64,000 nucleotides of DNA from Sphingobacterium sp. UBA7855 (lineage in GTDB: Bacteria > Bacteroidota > Bacteroidia > Sphingobacteriales > Sphingobacteriaceae), in the NCBI GenBank assembly GCA_002500745.1, contig DLST01000018.1, forward strand, positions 567,838-631,837. The letters are read 5' to 3'. How positions within the stretch are numbered: position 1 is the first letter of the stretch; each line of letters begins with the position of its first letter. Positions 55,455 to 64,000 of this stretch are shown here, piece by piece. Below the pieces are notes generated by a model. It was given only the letters and a program-made list of their open reading frames with translations, ran no database searches and was not told the DNA's origin. Made by a program: the position numbers and the translations under genes.

Positions 55455-57371
55455 ATGAGAAAGTTATTTTTATTTTTTTTAGTCCTGCCGATACTTATTC
55501 CATTCGCAGGATTTGGACAACAGAAACCTCTTTCTGAACAAATGGCCAACACAGTACTTGAAAAACTTTATCCAGATTCTTTATTTAATAAGACGGACAA
55601 GTTTCCAAAATGGTCGTACGATATGGGGGTTATTTTTGAAGGCTTAACAGCGGTATGGCGCAATACAGGAAATGCAGATTATTTTAACTATATGCAATCC
55701 CGCATGGATGCTTACCTGAGTATACCTGATTCTATTAAAAATTATGATGTCGAAGACTTCAATATTGACAATGTCAAAAACGGCACAACCCTATTAATGC
55801 TATATAAAGTAACAGGCAAAGAAAAATATCTTCAGGCATGCCATCGGTTATATGCACAACTTCAAAAACATCCACGTACTCATGAGGGCGGTTTTTGGCA
55901 TAAGAAGATTTATCCTTATCAGATGTGGTTAGACGGCCTTTACATGGCCCAGCCCTTCTATGCTGAATACGCTAGCCTTATGAATATTCCATCCGCTTTT
56001 GATGATATCGCAAACCAATTTGTCTACATGGAAAAAAATGCCCGTGATCCAAAAACTGGACTTCTGTATCATGGTTGGGACGAATCAAAGAAGGAACGCT
56101 GGTCCGATCCAAAAACAGGTCTATCACCACATTTTTGGGCCCGCGGTATGGGCTGGTATGTTATGGCTCTGGTAGACGTATTGGATTATTTTCCGGAAGA
56201 TCACCCGCGCAGACAGGAACTGATCGCAATCTTAGATCGAACCCTATCAGCCGTTGTTAAATACCAGGACACCAAAACTGGTGTTTGGTACGATATTGTG
56301 GATTTGGGAACGAGAAAGGGAAATTATTTAGAGTCTTCAGCTTCCAGTATGTTCGTATTTGGATTAGCGAAATCATTACGTAAGGGGTATATTCGAACAT
56401 CGTTTCAGAAGTATTTGGATCGGGGCTATCAAGGGATCGTAAAGGAATTTATTAGCGTTGCTGGAGATAACCGTGTAGACCTCAACAAAACGGTGCAGGT
56501 TTCTGGTTTAGGCGGAAAAAAATATCGCGACGGTAGTTTTGCATATTACATGAGTGAACCCGTTGTTACTAACGATCCAAAAGGTATTGGTGCCTTTATC
56601 CTTGCCGCATCAGAAGTTGAATTTGCGCAGGGAAAAAAAGGCAAAAAACAACATGTCGTCACACTGGATAATTATTTCAACAATGAGTATAAAAAGACGG
56701 CATCAGGTGAGCTTAAACCCTATCACTACCTTTGGGATGGTGATGACAACAACGGTTTTTCCTTATTGGGCAGGATATTTGAAAAAAATGGAGGGAAGTT
56801 AAATACTTTAAAGACAGCACCCACATTAAATAATCTCTTGAAATCCAATATTTACATTATTGTGGATCCTGACACAGAGAAAGAAACCGAACAGCCGCAT
56901 TTTATGAACGAAACCCATGCACAGCAGATTGCTCAATGGGTGGACAGGGGGGGCGTACTTGTTCTTTTCTTAAATGATAGCGGTAACTGCGAGATTAAGA
57001 AATTCAATATGCTTGCGCAAAAGTTCGGCATTACATTCAATGAAGATAGCCGTAATCGCGTAAAAGGAAATGAATTTCAAACAGGCGCAATACCTATCCC
57101 GAAAGGTAATATCGTATTTCCAAATACATCCAAAATATATATCAAGGAGATTTCAACATTACAGGTAAAATCTCCCGCTCAGACATTGATTCAAGACCAT
57201 GGTGACACGATCATTGCTACAGCAAAATATGGAAAAGGAACGGTATTTGCCATCGGAGATCCTTGGTTGTATAACGAGTATACAGATGGGCGAAAGTTAC
57301 CGAAAGAATACGAAAATTTTACTGCGGCCAATGACTTAGTAAAGTGGTTATTTAAACAGGTCAATAACTAA
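55455..57371 (+). CDS. GH105 unsaturated rhamnogalacturonyl/galacturonyl hydrolase with extra C-terminal domain
   Basis: 638 residues; the ATG at 55455 is preferred to the GTG one codon before it. Signal peptide, then an (alpha/alpha)6 barrel (about 25-385) with YPYQMWLDGLYMAQPF (catalytic Asp near 160), HGWDESK and WARGMGWYVMAL, all GH105 markers. Ordinary GH105 proteins are about 370-400 residues, so the last 230 (LLKSNIYIIVDPDTEKE ... WVDRGGVLVLF ... GKGTVFAIGDPWLYNEY) form an added domain that resembles a DUF4350/glutamine-amidotransferase-like fold. It removes the unsaturated sugar left by pectate lyase. Confidence 0.88.
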   Translation: MRKLFLFFLVLPILIPFAGFGQQKPLSEQMANTVLEKLYPDSLFNKTDKFPKWSYDMGVIFEGLTAVWRNTGNADYFNYMQSRMDAYLSIPDSIKNYDVEDFNIDNVKNGTTLLMLYKVTGKEKYLQACHRLYAQLQKHPRTHEGGFWHKKIYPYQMWLDGLYMAQPFYAEYASLMNIPSAFDDIANQFVYMEKNARDPKTGLLYHGWDESKKERWSDPKTGLSPHFWARGMGWYVMALVDVLDYFPEDHPRRQELIAILDRTLSAVVKYQDTKTGVWYDIVDLGTRKGNYLESSASSMFVFGLAKSLRKGYIRTSFQKYLDRGYQGIVKEFISVAGDNRVDLNKTVQVSGLGGKKYRDGSFAYYMSEPVVTNDPKGIGAFILAASEVEFAQGKKGKKQHVVTLDNYFNNEYKKTASGELKPYHYLWDGDDNNGFSLLGRIFEKNGGKLNTLKTAPTLNNLLKSNIYIIVDPDTEKETEQPHFMNETHAQQIAQWVDRGGVLVLFLNDSGNCEIKKFNMLAQKFGITFNEDSRNRVKGNEFQTGAIPIPKGNIVFPNTSKIYIKEISTLQVKSPAQTLIQDHGDTIIATAKYGKGTVFAIGDPWLYNEYTDGRKLPKEYENFTAANDLVKWLFKQVNN

Positions 57372-57376
57372 GGACT

Positions 57377-58414
57377 ATGAAAAAAATCGCTATTGTAAGT
57401 TTCATCGCGGCTTTCTTATTGTGTAGACCATGCGTTGCACAAGGCCTCGCTGCCAAAGATTCACTTGCAGAGAAGATGCTTGTATATCAGCTAACAAATG
57501 GTGCCTGGCCTAAGCAGTTGGCCGACAAAAGTGTCGTCGACTATAAGCTTCCACTTACAAAAGAGCTGCTGCAAAAGATCAAAAAGACGGATATTAATCA
57601 TGCCACGCTTGACAATGGTGCGACAACCCGGGAAATAAATGGGTTAATAAATGCTTTTACGGAAACAAACAATGACATTTACCTGAAGGCTGCCGAAAAA
57701 GGCATTTCATATCTCCTATCAGCTCAATATGAAAACGGCGGGTTCCCACAGTATTATCCCAATAAATCGCTTTATAGAGCTGAGATTACCTATAACGATA
57801 ATGCGATGATCAATGCATTGACGGTTCTATACCATGTGGCCAATAAGCGGCCTGGTTTTGACGCTGTTAATCCTACTTTTATATCCAAAGCTCAACATGC
57901 CGTAGCGAGGGGAATAGCTTGTATTCTAAAAACTCAGGTCATCCAAGAGGGAGAGCGGACTATATGGGCTGCTCAATACGATGAGCAAACATTAATACCT
58001 GCCCAAGCCCGAAAATTCGAGCCGCCTTCATTGAGTACCAGTGAATCGGTTGCTATCATCCGTTTTTTAATGCTGCAGCCTTTAACGCCCGAGATTAAAC
58101 AGGCCATTGAACAGGCCATAAATTGGTTTCAACGAAATGATATCGAAGGTTACCGTTTTGATCACGTCAAAAATAAGTTGACAGGCAAGAGTGAACGTAA
58201 ACTTATCGCTGATAGTTCGTCCACGATATGGGCCAGATTTTATCATCTAAAGGACAATCGCCCACTTTTTGGTGATCGAGACAATACGGTCAAATACCGT
58301 TTCGATGAAGTATCTGAAGAACGGAGAAATGGATATGCATGGTTTGGAAATTGGCCCGAAAAACTTATACAAAAAGATTATCCAAAGTGGAAAAAACAAC
58401 ATCACATTCAATAA
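57377..58414 (+). CDS. Pectate lyase, PL10-like
   Basis: 345 residues with a signal peptide (about 1-21). The order ANG-type NGAWPKQ, DNGATTREINGLINAF, YENGGFPQYYP, ITYNDNAMINAL and YDEQTLIPAQARKFEPPSLSTSESVAIIRFLM follows the (alpha/alpha) toroid of family 10 pectate lyases. Splits polygalacturonate by beta-elimination to give unsaturated ends, the substrate of GH105. 5 bp after the GH105 gene. Confidence 0.92.
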   Translation: MKKIAIVSFIAAFLLCRPCVAQGLAAKDSLAEKMLVYQLTNGAWPKQLADKSVVDYKLPLTKELLQKIKKTDINHATLDNGATTREINGLINAFTETNNDIYLKAAEKGISYLLSAQYENGGFPQYYPNKSLYRAEITYNDNAMINALTVLYHVANKRPGFDAVNPTFISKAQHAVARGIACILKTQVIQEGERTIWAAQYDEQTLIPAQARKFEPPSLSTSESVAIIRFLMLQPLTPEIKQAIEQAINWFQRNDIEGYRFDHVKNKLTGKSERKLIADSSSTIWARFYHLKDNRPLFGDRDNTVKYRFDEVSEERRNGYAWFGNWPEKLIQKDYPKWKKQHHIQ

Positions 58415-58430
58415 CTAAAAATAGCATCAC

Positions 58431-59948
58431 ATGTTACTAACGCAACATACTATACAAACGATTAATGCTGACCTGGTGCACAAGCCCACAGCAATTTCTT
58501 TCTCCTATCCGGAAAAGATACTACAGTTTGGTACGGGTGTACTGCTCAGGGGTCTACCTGACTATTTTGTTCATAAAGCCAATCAGCAGCACTTGTTCCA
58601 AGGAAGAGTGTTGGTTGTGAAGTCGACCGCATCCGCTGGTGCCGATGCCTTCGAACAGCAGAATAGTTTATACACATTATGTATCAAAGGTATAGAAGAC
58701 GGGTTGGAAGTCGCTCATTATGAAATAAACAATGCTATTTCTCGTGTGCTATCTGCAAATCAGCATTGGGAAGAAATATTAAAAAGCGCAGAAAATCCAG
58801 ATCTTGAAATTGTCTTTTCCAACACAACGGAGGTTGGTATTACCATGAGCGATGACAACGTCAATGCAATGCCACCGGCCTCTTTTCCAGGTAAACTTCT
58901 CGCCGTTCTGTACCGGAGATTTGTCTATTTTAATGGTGACACAAACAAGGGTTTAACTATAGTTCCTACCGAATTGATTACTGAAAACGGGAGTAAACTA
59001 AAATCTATCATCACTGCGCTAGCGAAACTTAACGAGTTACCCGATTCATTTATGGATTGGCTTGATACCGCCAACGATTTCTGCAACACCTTAGTTGACC
59101 GTATCGTTCCCGGAGCGCTCCCCTTAACAGCGTATAAAAAAACCTGCGAGCTATTAGGTTATGAGGATCAATTGATGATTATGGCAGAACCCTTTCGCTT
59201 GTGGGCAATCGAATCATTGTCTGAGCGTGTGAATCAACGTCTTTCTTTTGCTTTAGCAGACTCCAATGTATTATTGGTTCCGTCCATTGAAAAATACAAG
59301 GAAATCAAGCTTAGACTGCTTAATGGCACACATACGTTGAGTTGTGCTCTTGCCCTTCTTTCAGGCTTCAATACGGTAAAAGAAGCGATGAAAAATCATG
59401 CTTTCCATCAATATGTCAGTTCCTTAATGCGCGATGAAATCGGTCCCGCTATCGTAAGTGAAACTATTTCCGTTTCAGATATTAACGATTTTTCATCCAA
59501 AGTGATTGATCGCTTTGCTAATCCACATCTTGAACACAAATGGGAATCCATTGCTCTGAATTACAGTTCAAAAATGGCCATGCGGAATATCCCTTTATTA
59601 AAAAAATGGTATGCAAAGCATCATGAAGCACCGCAGCTTTTTGCGCTTGGTTTTGCGGCCTATCTTTATTTGCTAAAATCCGAGCAGAAAGATGATCATT
59701 ATATCCGTGTAGTCAATGGGCATACCATTGAGCTTCAAGATGAGTTGGCGCCAAAAATATACGCCGCATGGGCGAATCAGGATCAGATTGTGCATACCCT
59801 ACTTTCTGCAATAGACCTATGGGGTGAAGATTTAACGGAATTTTCACGTTTTGAAGAAACAGTCAAAGAAAAATTACAACTGATCGCTGAAAAAGGAGCT
59901 TTAAAAGCAATTGAGCTTTCGTTAGCCTTTGATAATAAGAAAGTATAA
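58431..59948 (+). CDS. uxaB: Tagaturonate reductase (altronate oxidoreductase)
   Basis: 505 residues of the mannitol dehydrogenase family. Nucleotide-binding start ILQFGTGVLLRGLPDYFVHKANQ (about 31-53), then FSNTTEVGI, TELITENGSKL and the substrate region LDTANDFCNTLVDRIVPGALP and LLNGTHTLSCALALLSG. Reduces tagaturonate to altronate with NADH in the cytoplasm. Mannitol or fructuronate specificity (UxuB) is possible but the neighbours favour the galacturonate branch. 16 bp after the lyase gene. Confidence 0.92.
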   Translation: MLLTQHTIQTINADLVHKPTAISFSYPEKILQFGTGVLLRGLPDYFVHKANQQHLFQGRVLVVKSTASAGADAFEQQNSLYTLCIKGIEDGLEVAHYEINNAISRVLSANQHWEEILKSAENPDLEIVFSNTTEVGITMSDDNVNAMPPASFPGKLLAVLYRRFVYFNGDTNKGLTIVPTELITENGSKLKSIITALAKLNELPDSFMDWLDTANDFCNTLVDRIVPGALPLTAYKKTCELLGYEDQLMIMAEPFRLWAIESLSERVNQRLSFALADSNVLLVPSIEKYKEIKLRLLNGTHTLSCALALLSGFNTVKEAMKNHAFHQYVSSLMRDEIGPAIVSETISVSDINDFSSKVIDRFANPHLEHKWESIALNYSSKMAMRNIPLLKKWYAKHHEAPQLFALGFAAYLYLLKSEQKDDHYIRVVNGHTIELQDELAPKIYAAWANQDQIVHTLLSAIDLWGEDLTEFSRFEETVKEKLQLIAEKGALKAIELSLAFDNKKV

Positions 59949-60040
59949 CAAGTTACCACATGAAATACGCTCGCTTAAAAATCCGATATGCAAATCAAAA
60001 CAACCGTGTATTTCAAAGTGAAAAAAAAAAAGAAGCTTTA

Positions 60041-61687
60041 ATGAAAAATAAAGTATTAAAAATACACCCCAAAGACAACGTCTTAGTTGCCTTACAAGAT
60101 CTTCAAAAGGGTGATACGATCTCGTTTGAGGGAAATCATTATATTTTGCAGGAGGATATTCCTGCCAAGCATAAATTTTTTATGCAAGACATGCACTTTG
60201 GTGATGAAATCTACATGTATGGTTTACTGGTAGGGAAAGCGCAATTTGATATCCCGCAAGGAAGTATCATGAATACGGACAATACAAAACATGCTGCGGA
60301 GCCCTATCATTTCAGACTATCAAATTATCATTGGGAAAAGCCCGATGTTTCCAAGTTTGAGGGTCGAACTTTCCAAGGCTACTTACGTTCAGATGGTCGT
60401 GTTGGAACTGCAAATTACTGGTTATTCATTCCGACTGTTTTTTGCGAAAATAGAAATCTTGATGTCATCAAAGAAGCACTGTATAATGAACTTGGGTATT
60501 CTGTGACTGGAAAATATAAAAACTTCACTCACCAGTTATTAACAGCCTACGAAAAAGGGGAAGAGTTATCTGTCGCCGCTCTGGAACGGCTAAATAGTAC
60601 AACAGACCAAAGTGATCGCATTTTTAAAAACGTTGATGGTATAAAATTCCTAAACCATCAAGGTGGTTGTGGCGGAATACGCCAAGATGCAGCCATATTG
60701 AGCAAATTATTGGCTGCCTATGCTGATCATCCAAATGTGGCCGGCGTGACGATCTTAAGCTTGGGTTGTCAGAACCTTCAACTCAACGACCTTGTTAAGG
60801 ATATCAAATTACGCAATCCTGCTTTCGATAAACCCCTCTTTGTATTTGAACAACAACAATCCAAAAGCGAAGAACTGCTCATTAAAGAAGCGATCTTGCA
60901 GACTTTTGTTGGACTGACGGAAATCAATAAATTCTCAAGACAGCCTGTTCCATTGAGTAAATTGACGCTAGGGGTAAAATGTGGCGGCAGTGACGGATTT
61001 AGTGGTATCTCTGCCAACCCTGCCGTTGGTTACACAGCCGACCTTCTAGTTGCGCTGGGCGGCAAAGTTCTCTTAGCTGAATTTCCGGAGTTATGCGGAG
61101 CAGAGCAGAATTTAATAGACCGCACTATCGACCCCAAAGCAGCGAATAAATTCATTGATCTGATGACGGCCTATAGCCATGCCGCCGAAGCCGTTGGCTC
61201 TGGATTTTATATGAACCCCTCTCCAGGAAATATTCGTGACGGTCTTATTACCGATGCAATCAAAAGCAATGGTGCAGCAAAAAAGGGCGGGACATCTCCC
61301 GTGGTTGATGTTCTGGACTATACAGAAGAGGCGACGAAGCCAGGTCTTAATCTAGTTTGCACTCCTGGTAATGATGTGGAAGCTACTACAGGAAAAGCTG
61401 CCGCAGGTGCAACACTTATTCTGTTTACCACAGGCTTGGGCACTCCTACTGGTAACCCAATATGCCCCGTCATCAAAGTGGCGACAAATAATGTCCTGGC
61501 AGCTAGAATGGCTGACATTATCGATATCAATACCGGTCCTATTATAGATGGAGATAAATCGATCCAAACGATGGGAGAAGACATATTAGAATATTGTATC
61601 AAGGCAGCCAGCGGGGAAGTAACTCCTAAAGCTGTGTTATTAAATCAGGATGACTTTATACCTTGGAAAAGAGGTGTAAGCTTATAA
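60041..61687 (+). CDS. uxaA: Altronate dehydratase
   Basis: 548 residues from the ATG at 60041; the in-frame upstream ATG at 59960 adds a basic stretch not found in the family. N-terminal SAF domain (about 1-70) and the large UxaA/GarD domain with RSDGRVGTANYWLFIPTVFCENRN, GGCGGIRQDA, LSLGCQNLQL and GVKCGGSDGFSGISANPAVG, which contain the cysteines expected to hold the metal. Dehydrates altronate to 2-keto-3-deoxygluconate. 92 bp after uxaB. Confidence 0.95.
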   Translation: MKNKVLKIHPKDNVLVALQDLQKGDTISFEGNHYILQEDIPAKHKFFMQDMHFGDEIYMYGLLVGKAQFDIPQGSIMNTDNTKHAAEPYHFRLSNYHWEKPDVSKFEGRTFQGYLRSDGRVGTANYWLFIPTVFCENRNLDVIKEALYNELGYSVTGKYKNFTHQLLTAYEKGEELSVAALERLNSTTDQSDRIFKNVDGIKFLNHQGGCGGIRQDAAILSKLLAAYADHPNVAGVTILSLGCQNLQLNDLVKDIKLRNPAFDKPLFVFEQQQSKSEELLIKEAILQTFVGLTEINKFSRQPVPLSKLTLGVKCGGSDGFSGISANPAVGYTADLLVALGGKVLLAEFPELCGAEQNLIDRTIDPKAANKFIDLMTAYSHAAEAVGSGFYMNPSPGNIRDGLITDAIKSNGAAKKGGTSPVVDVLDYTEEATKPGLNLVCTPGNDVEATTGKAAAGATLILFTTGLGTPTGNPICPVIKVATNNVLAARMADIIDINTGPIIDGDKSIQTMGEDILEYCIKAASGEVTPKAVLLNQDDFIPWKRGVSL

Positions 61688-61700
61688 ATCAGCATATAGA

Positions 61701-63101
61701 ATGAAAACTTTTTTAGACGACAATTTTTTATTGAACACGAATACAGCAATTGAGCTGTATCACAATTATTCAAAACAGCTGCCCATCATTGATTACCATA
61801 ATCACTTGATTCCGGAGCAGATTGCAAACGATGTTAAATTTGAAAATATCAGCCAGGTTTGGTTAAATGGTGATCATTATAAATGGCGTGCCATGCGCGC
61901 AAATGGGGTCAATGAGCGTTTTATCACTGGCGACGCATCAGATGAGGAAAAATTTGCGAAATGGGCAGAAACAGTGCCTTATACTTTGCGTAATCCACTC
62001 TATCATTGGACACATCTTGAATTACAGCGTTATTTTGGAATTACCGATATCTTATCGCCAAAAACCGCTTCTAAAATATATGCAGATACTGCATCCAAAT
62101 TGAGCCAAGACAGCTATTCTGTACGTGGTCTGCTTAAAATGATGAACGTAGAGGTTGTCTGCACAACAGATGACCCGATCGATAGCCTAGCATTTCATCA
62201 ACAGTTTGCAAAAGAACACGAATCGTTCAAGATGCTACCTGCATTTCGCCCCGACAAAGCAATGAACTCGGACGATATTATTGCTTTAAATCAATACATC
62301 GATAAACTTGAAGAGGTAAGTGACATGCAAATCAAGAGCCTAGGAACATACTTAGAAGCATTAAAATCAAGACATGATTTCTTTGCGGACCATGGATGTA
62401 AAGTATCGGATCACGGATTGGAACAAATCTACGCGGAAGACTATACCGAGACAGAAATCGTAGCAATCTTTGATAAAATTCGGACAAAAAAGGAAATTTC
62501 TATCTCAGAGAACTTGAAATTTAAATCTGCGATGCTGATTTATTTTGCCGAATGGGACCATGAAAAAGGATGGGTTCAGCAATACCATCTGGGCGCACTA
62601 CGCAATAACAATGCGCGTATGCATCGTTTGATAGGCCCAGATACTGGATGGGATTCTATTGGAGATTTTAGTCAGGCACGTGCATTGTCAAAATTTTTGA
62701 ATAAATTAGACAATCAAGATAAGCTAACCAAAACCATCTTGTACAATCTCAATCCTGCAGACAACGAACTTATTGCCACCATGATCGGTAATTTCAATGA
62801 CGGTTCTATCAAAGGGAAGATTCAATTTGGCTCAGCTTGGTGGTTTTTGGACCAAAAAGATGGCATGACAAAACAACTCAATACGCTATCAAATATGGGG
62901 CTACTAAGCCGACTTGTGGGTATGCTGACCGATTCCAGAAGTTTCCTTTCATTCCCTAGGCATGAATATTTCAGGAGATTAGTCTGTGACATATTTGGGG
63001 AAGACATCGAAAAGGGAGAAATACCAAATGATATTCAATGGGTAGGGAAAATCATACAGGATATCAGCTATAATAATGCGAAAGAATATTTTGAATTTTA
63101 A
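61701..63101 (+). CDS. uxaC: Uronate isomerase
   Basis: 466 residues. TIM-barrel amidohydrolase-superfamily enzyme with the metal motif IIDYHNHLIPEQIAND (about 29-44) and CTTDDPIDSLAFH (about 154-166); HRLIGPDTGWDSIGDF and SFLSFPRHEYFRRLVCDIFG are family-typical. Converts galacturonate to tagaturonate (and glucuronate to fructuronate). 13 bp after uxaA, and its stop codon overlaps the next start by one base. Confidence 0.96.
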   Translation: MKTFLDDNFLLNTNTAIELYHNYSKQLPIIDYHNHLIPEQIANDVKFENISQVWLNGDHYKWRAMRANGVNERFITGDASDEEKFAKWAETVPYTLRNPLYHWTHLELQRYFGITDILSPKTASKIYADTASKLSQDSYSVRGLLKMMNVEVVCTTDDPIDSLAFHQQFAKEHESFKMLPAFRPDKAMNSDDIIALNQYIDKLEEVSDMQIKSLGTYLEALKSRHDFFADHGCKVSDHGLEQIYAEDYTETEIVAIFDKIRTKKEISISENLKFKSAMLIYFAEWDHEKGWVQQYHLGALRNNNARMHRLIGPDTGWDSIGDFSQARALSKFLNKLDNQDKLTKTILYNLNPADNELIATMIGNFNDGSIKGKIQFGSAWWFLDQKDGMTKQLNTLSNMGLLSRLVGMLTDSRSFLSFPRHEYFRRLVCDIFGEDIEKGEIPNDIQWVGKIIQDISYNNAKEYFEF

Positions 63102-64000
63102 TGAACATGCAGGGTAAAGTTTTAAGCTTTGGGGAATTGCTGCTAAGAATCTGCCCCGATATCGAACAGGATTGGATCGAACAGCATCAGTTGCCGTTCT
63201 ATGTGGGCGGTGCAGAATTGAATGTAGCCACAGCTTTGGCATTGTGGGATGTGCCATCAGCCTATCTTTCTGCTGTGCCCCAAAATGCCATCTGCGAGGG
63301 TATTGACAACTACCTAAAACGTAGAAATATCGACACATCAGCAATGCTATGGGGTGGAGAACGATTGGGCATCTACTATCTTCCCAAAGGGAAGGATTTA
63401 AAAAATGCAGGAGTAATTTATGATCGCGCAAACTCATCGTTTTCCAATCTCAAAGTAGGCAGTGTCAATTGGGACGAGGTATTTTTTGACGTCAAATGGT
63501 TTCATTTTTCTGCGATATGCCCTGCAATCAACCAAGATATTGCCGACCTCTGTTTAGAAGCTGTAACAAAAGCGCAAGAGAAGGGTATTTTTGTGTCACT
63601 AGACCTGAATTATCGCGCAAAGCTCTGGAAATACGGAAAATCTCCGAAAGAGATTATGCCTGCGATTGCCAAGTATTGCAATTTAATCATGGGAAATATC
63701 TGGGCAGCACATAAAATGCTTGGTACGCCACTAGATGAAAGGTTTCTAAACTCTTCTTCGGACTATTTAGAAGAAGATTTATTGGCGCAGGCGGATCGTA
63801 CAAGCAGAGAAATCATTGCTACCAATCCGATATGTCAATACGTAGCCAATACGTTTCGTTTTGACCATAACAATAAAGGAATAAAGTATTATACAACACT
63901 GTTTGACAAAGACAGCCTCATTAAATCAACAACATATATTGCGGACGAGATTTTGGATAAAGTAGGCAGCGGCGACTGCTTTATGGCAGGCCTGATTTAT
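63101..64000 (+). CDS. kdgK: 2-keto-3-deoxygluconate kinase, PfkB family (3' end beyond the window)
   Basis: Open frame of 300 codons with no stop before the window edge, starting at the ATG that overlaps the uxaC stop (TAATG). PfkB/ribokinase fold: KVLSFGELLLRI at the start, YVGGAELNVATALALWD, VSLDLNYRAKLW (about 167-178), and near the edge VGSGDCFMAGLIY, the C-terminal PfkB signature with catalytic Asp. In this signature the usual GAGD reads GSGD. By position and family it phosphorylates 2-keto-3-deoxygluconate to KDPG, completing the pathway begun by uxaC, uxaB and uxaA. Confidence 0.88.
   Translation, partial: MNMQGKVLSFGELLLRICPDIEQDWIEQHQLPFYVGGAELNVATALALWDVPSAYLSAVPQNAICEGIDNYLKRRNIDTSAMLWGGERLGIYYLPKGKDLKNAGVIYDRANSSFSNLKVGSVNWDEVFFDVKWFHFSAICPAINQDIADLCLEAVTKAQEKGIFVSLDLNYRAKLWKYGKSPKEIMPAIAKYCNLIMGNIWAAHKMLGTPLDERFLNSSSDYLEEDLLAQADRTSREIIATNPICQYVANTFRFDHNNKGIKYYTTLFDKDSLIKSTTYIADEILDKVGSGDCFMAGLIY

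Noticed and set aside
62979..63437. 152-codon minus-strand frame
   Set aside because: It lies opposite the end of uxaC and the start of kdgK, both clear members of known families on the + strand.

Overview
The window reads as chromosomal DNA of a Bacteroidota bacterium, most likely family Sphingobacteriaceae and possibly Sphingobacterium. This rests on Bacteroidota -33/-7 promoters (TTG, about 20 bp, TAnnTTTG), a SusC/SusD pair, lipoproteins with Bacteroidota-type signals, DUF4293 and DUF5689 proteins, a sufBCD cluster, the rsfS-ftsH-LUD gene order, and low-to-moderate GC. I see no rRNA, CRISPR array, IS element, integrase or prophage. There is one tRNA, tRNA-Gly(GCC).

Layout. 1-6.3 kb: housekeeping genes (ybeY, ruvX, asd, an SDR-type L-threonine dehydrogenase, a yebC-family regulator) around an unusual exported protein that joins DUF1684 to an apparently intact peptide deformylase domain. 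6.3-12.4 kb: a repeat protein built on a GFKPRFKAG motif, then a DeoR-type regulator followed closely by a flippase, three glycosyltransferases and a DUF3820 gene, which looks like a small surface-glycan operon. 12.5-14.3 kb: trhO and a DUF937 protein. 14.5-20.5 kb: a susC-susD-DUF5689 outer-membrane uptake operon with no enzyme genes. 20.9-30.5 kb: trmB, GDP-L-fucose synthase, a membrane/YtxH gene group, a ComM-like ATPase, rhomboid, LUD protein, ftsH, rsfS and birA. 30.7-38.2 kb: a DsbD split into two genes, pfkA, a TlpA-like thioredoxin and a lemA/TPM group. 38.3-52.5 kb: an FAD oxidoreductase, tRNA-Gly, sufBCD, an Lrp/AsnC regulator, ung, small membrane proteins, an ABC exporter, truA and murF.

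52.7 kb to the right edge: a co-directional pectin operon. It encodes pectin methylesterase, GH28 polygalacturonase, GH105 unsaturated uronyl hydrolase with an extra C-terminal domain, PL10-type pectate lyase, then tagaturonate reductase, altronate dehydratase, uronate isomerase and the start of a 2-keto-3-deoxygluconate kinase cut by the window end. The exported enzymes would release galacturonate and the cytoplasmic ones carry it through the isomerase pathway to KDPG. A strong inverted repeat upstream (CGCAAACGT / ACGTTTGCG) looks like a LacI-family operator.

The least explained signals are three intergenic arrays of degenerate 11-bp tandem units whose sequences differ between loci but whose period does not, one with units in both orientations; the exported DUF1684-deformylase fusion; a repeated, nearly identical extended promoter at three unrelated genes; and a leader with competing helices before the threonine dehydrogenase gene. 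All function calls are from reading the sequence, without database searches.
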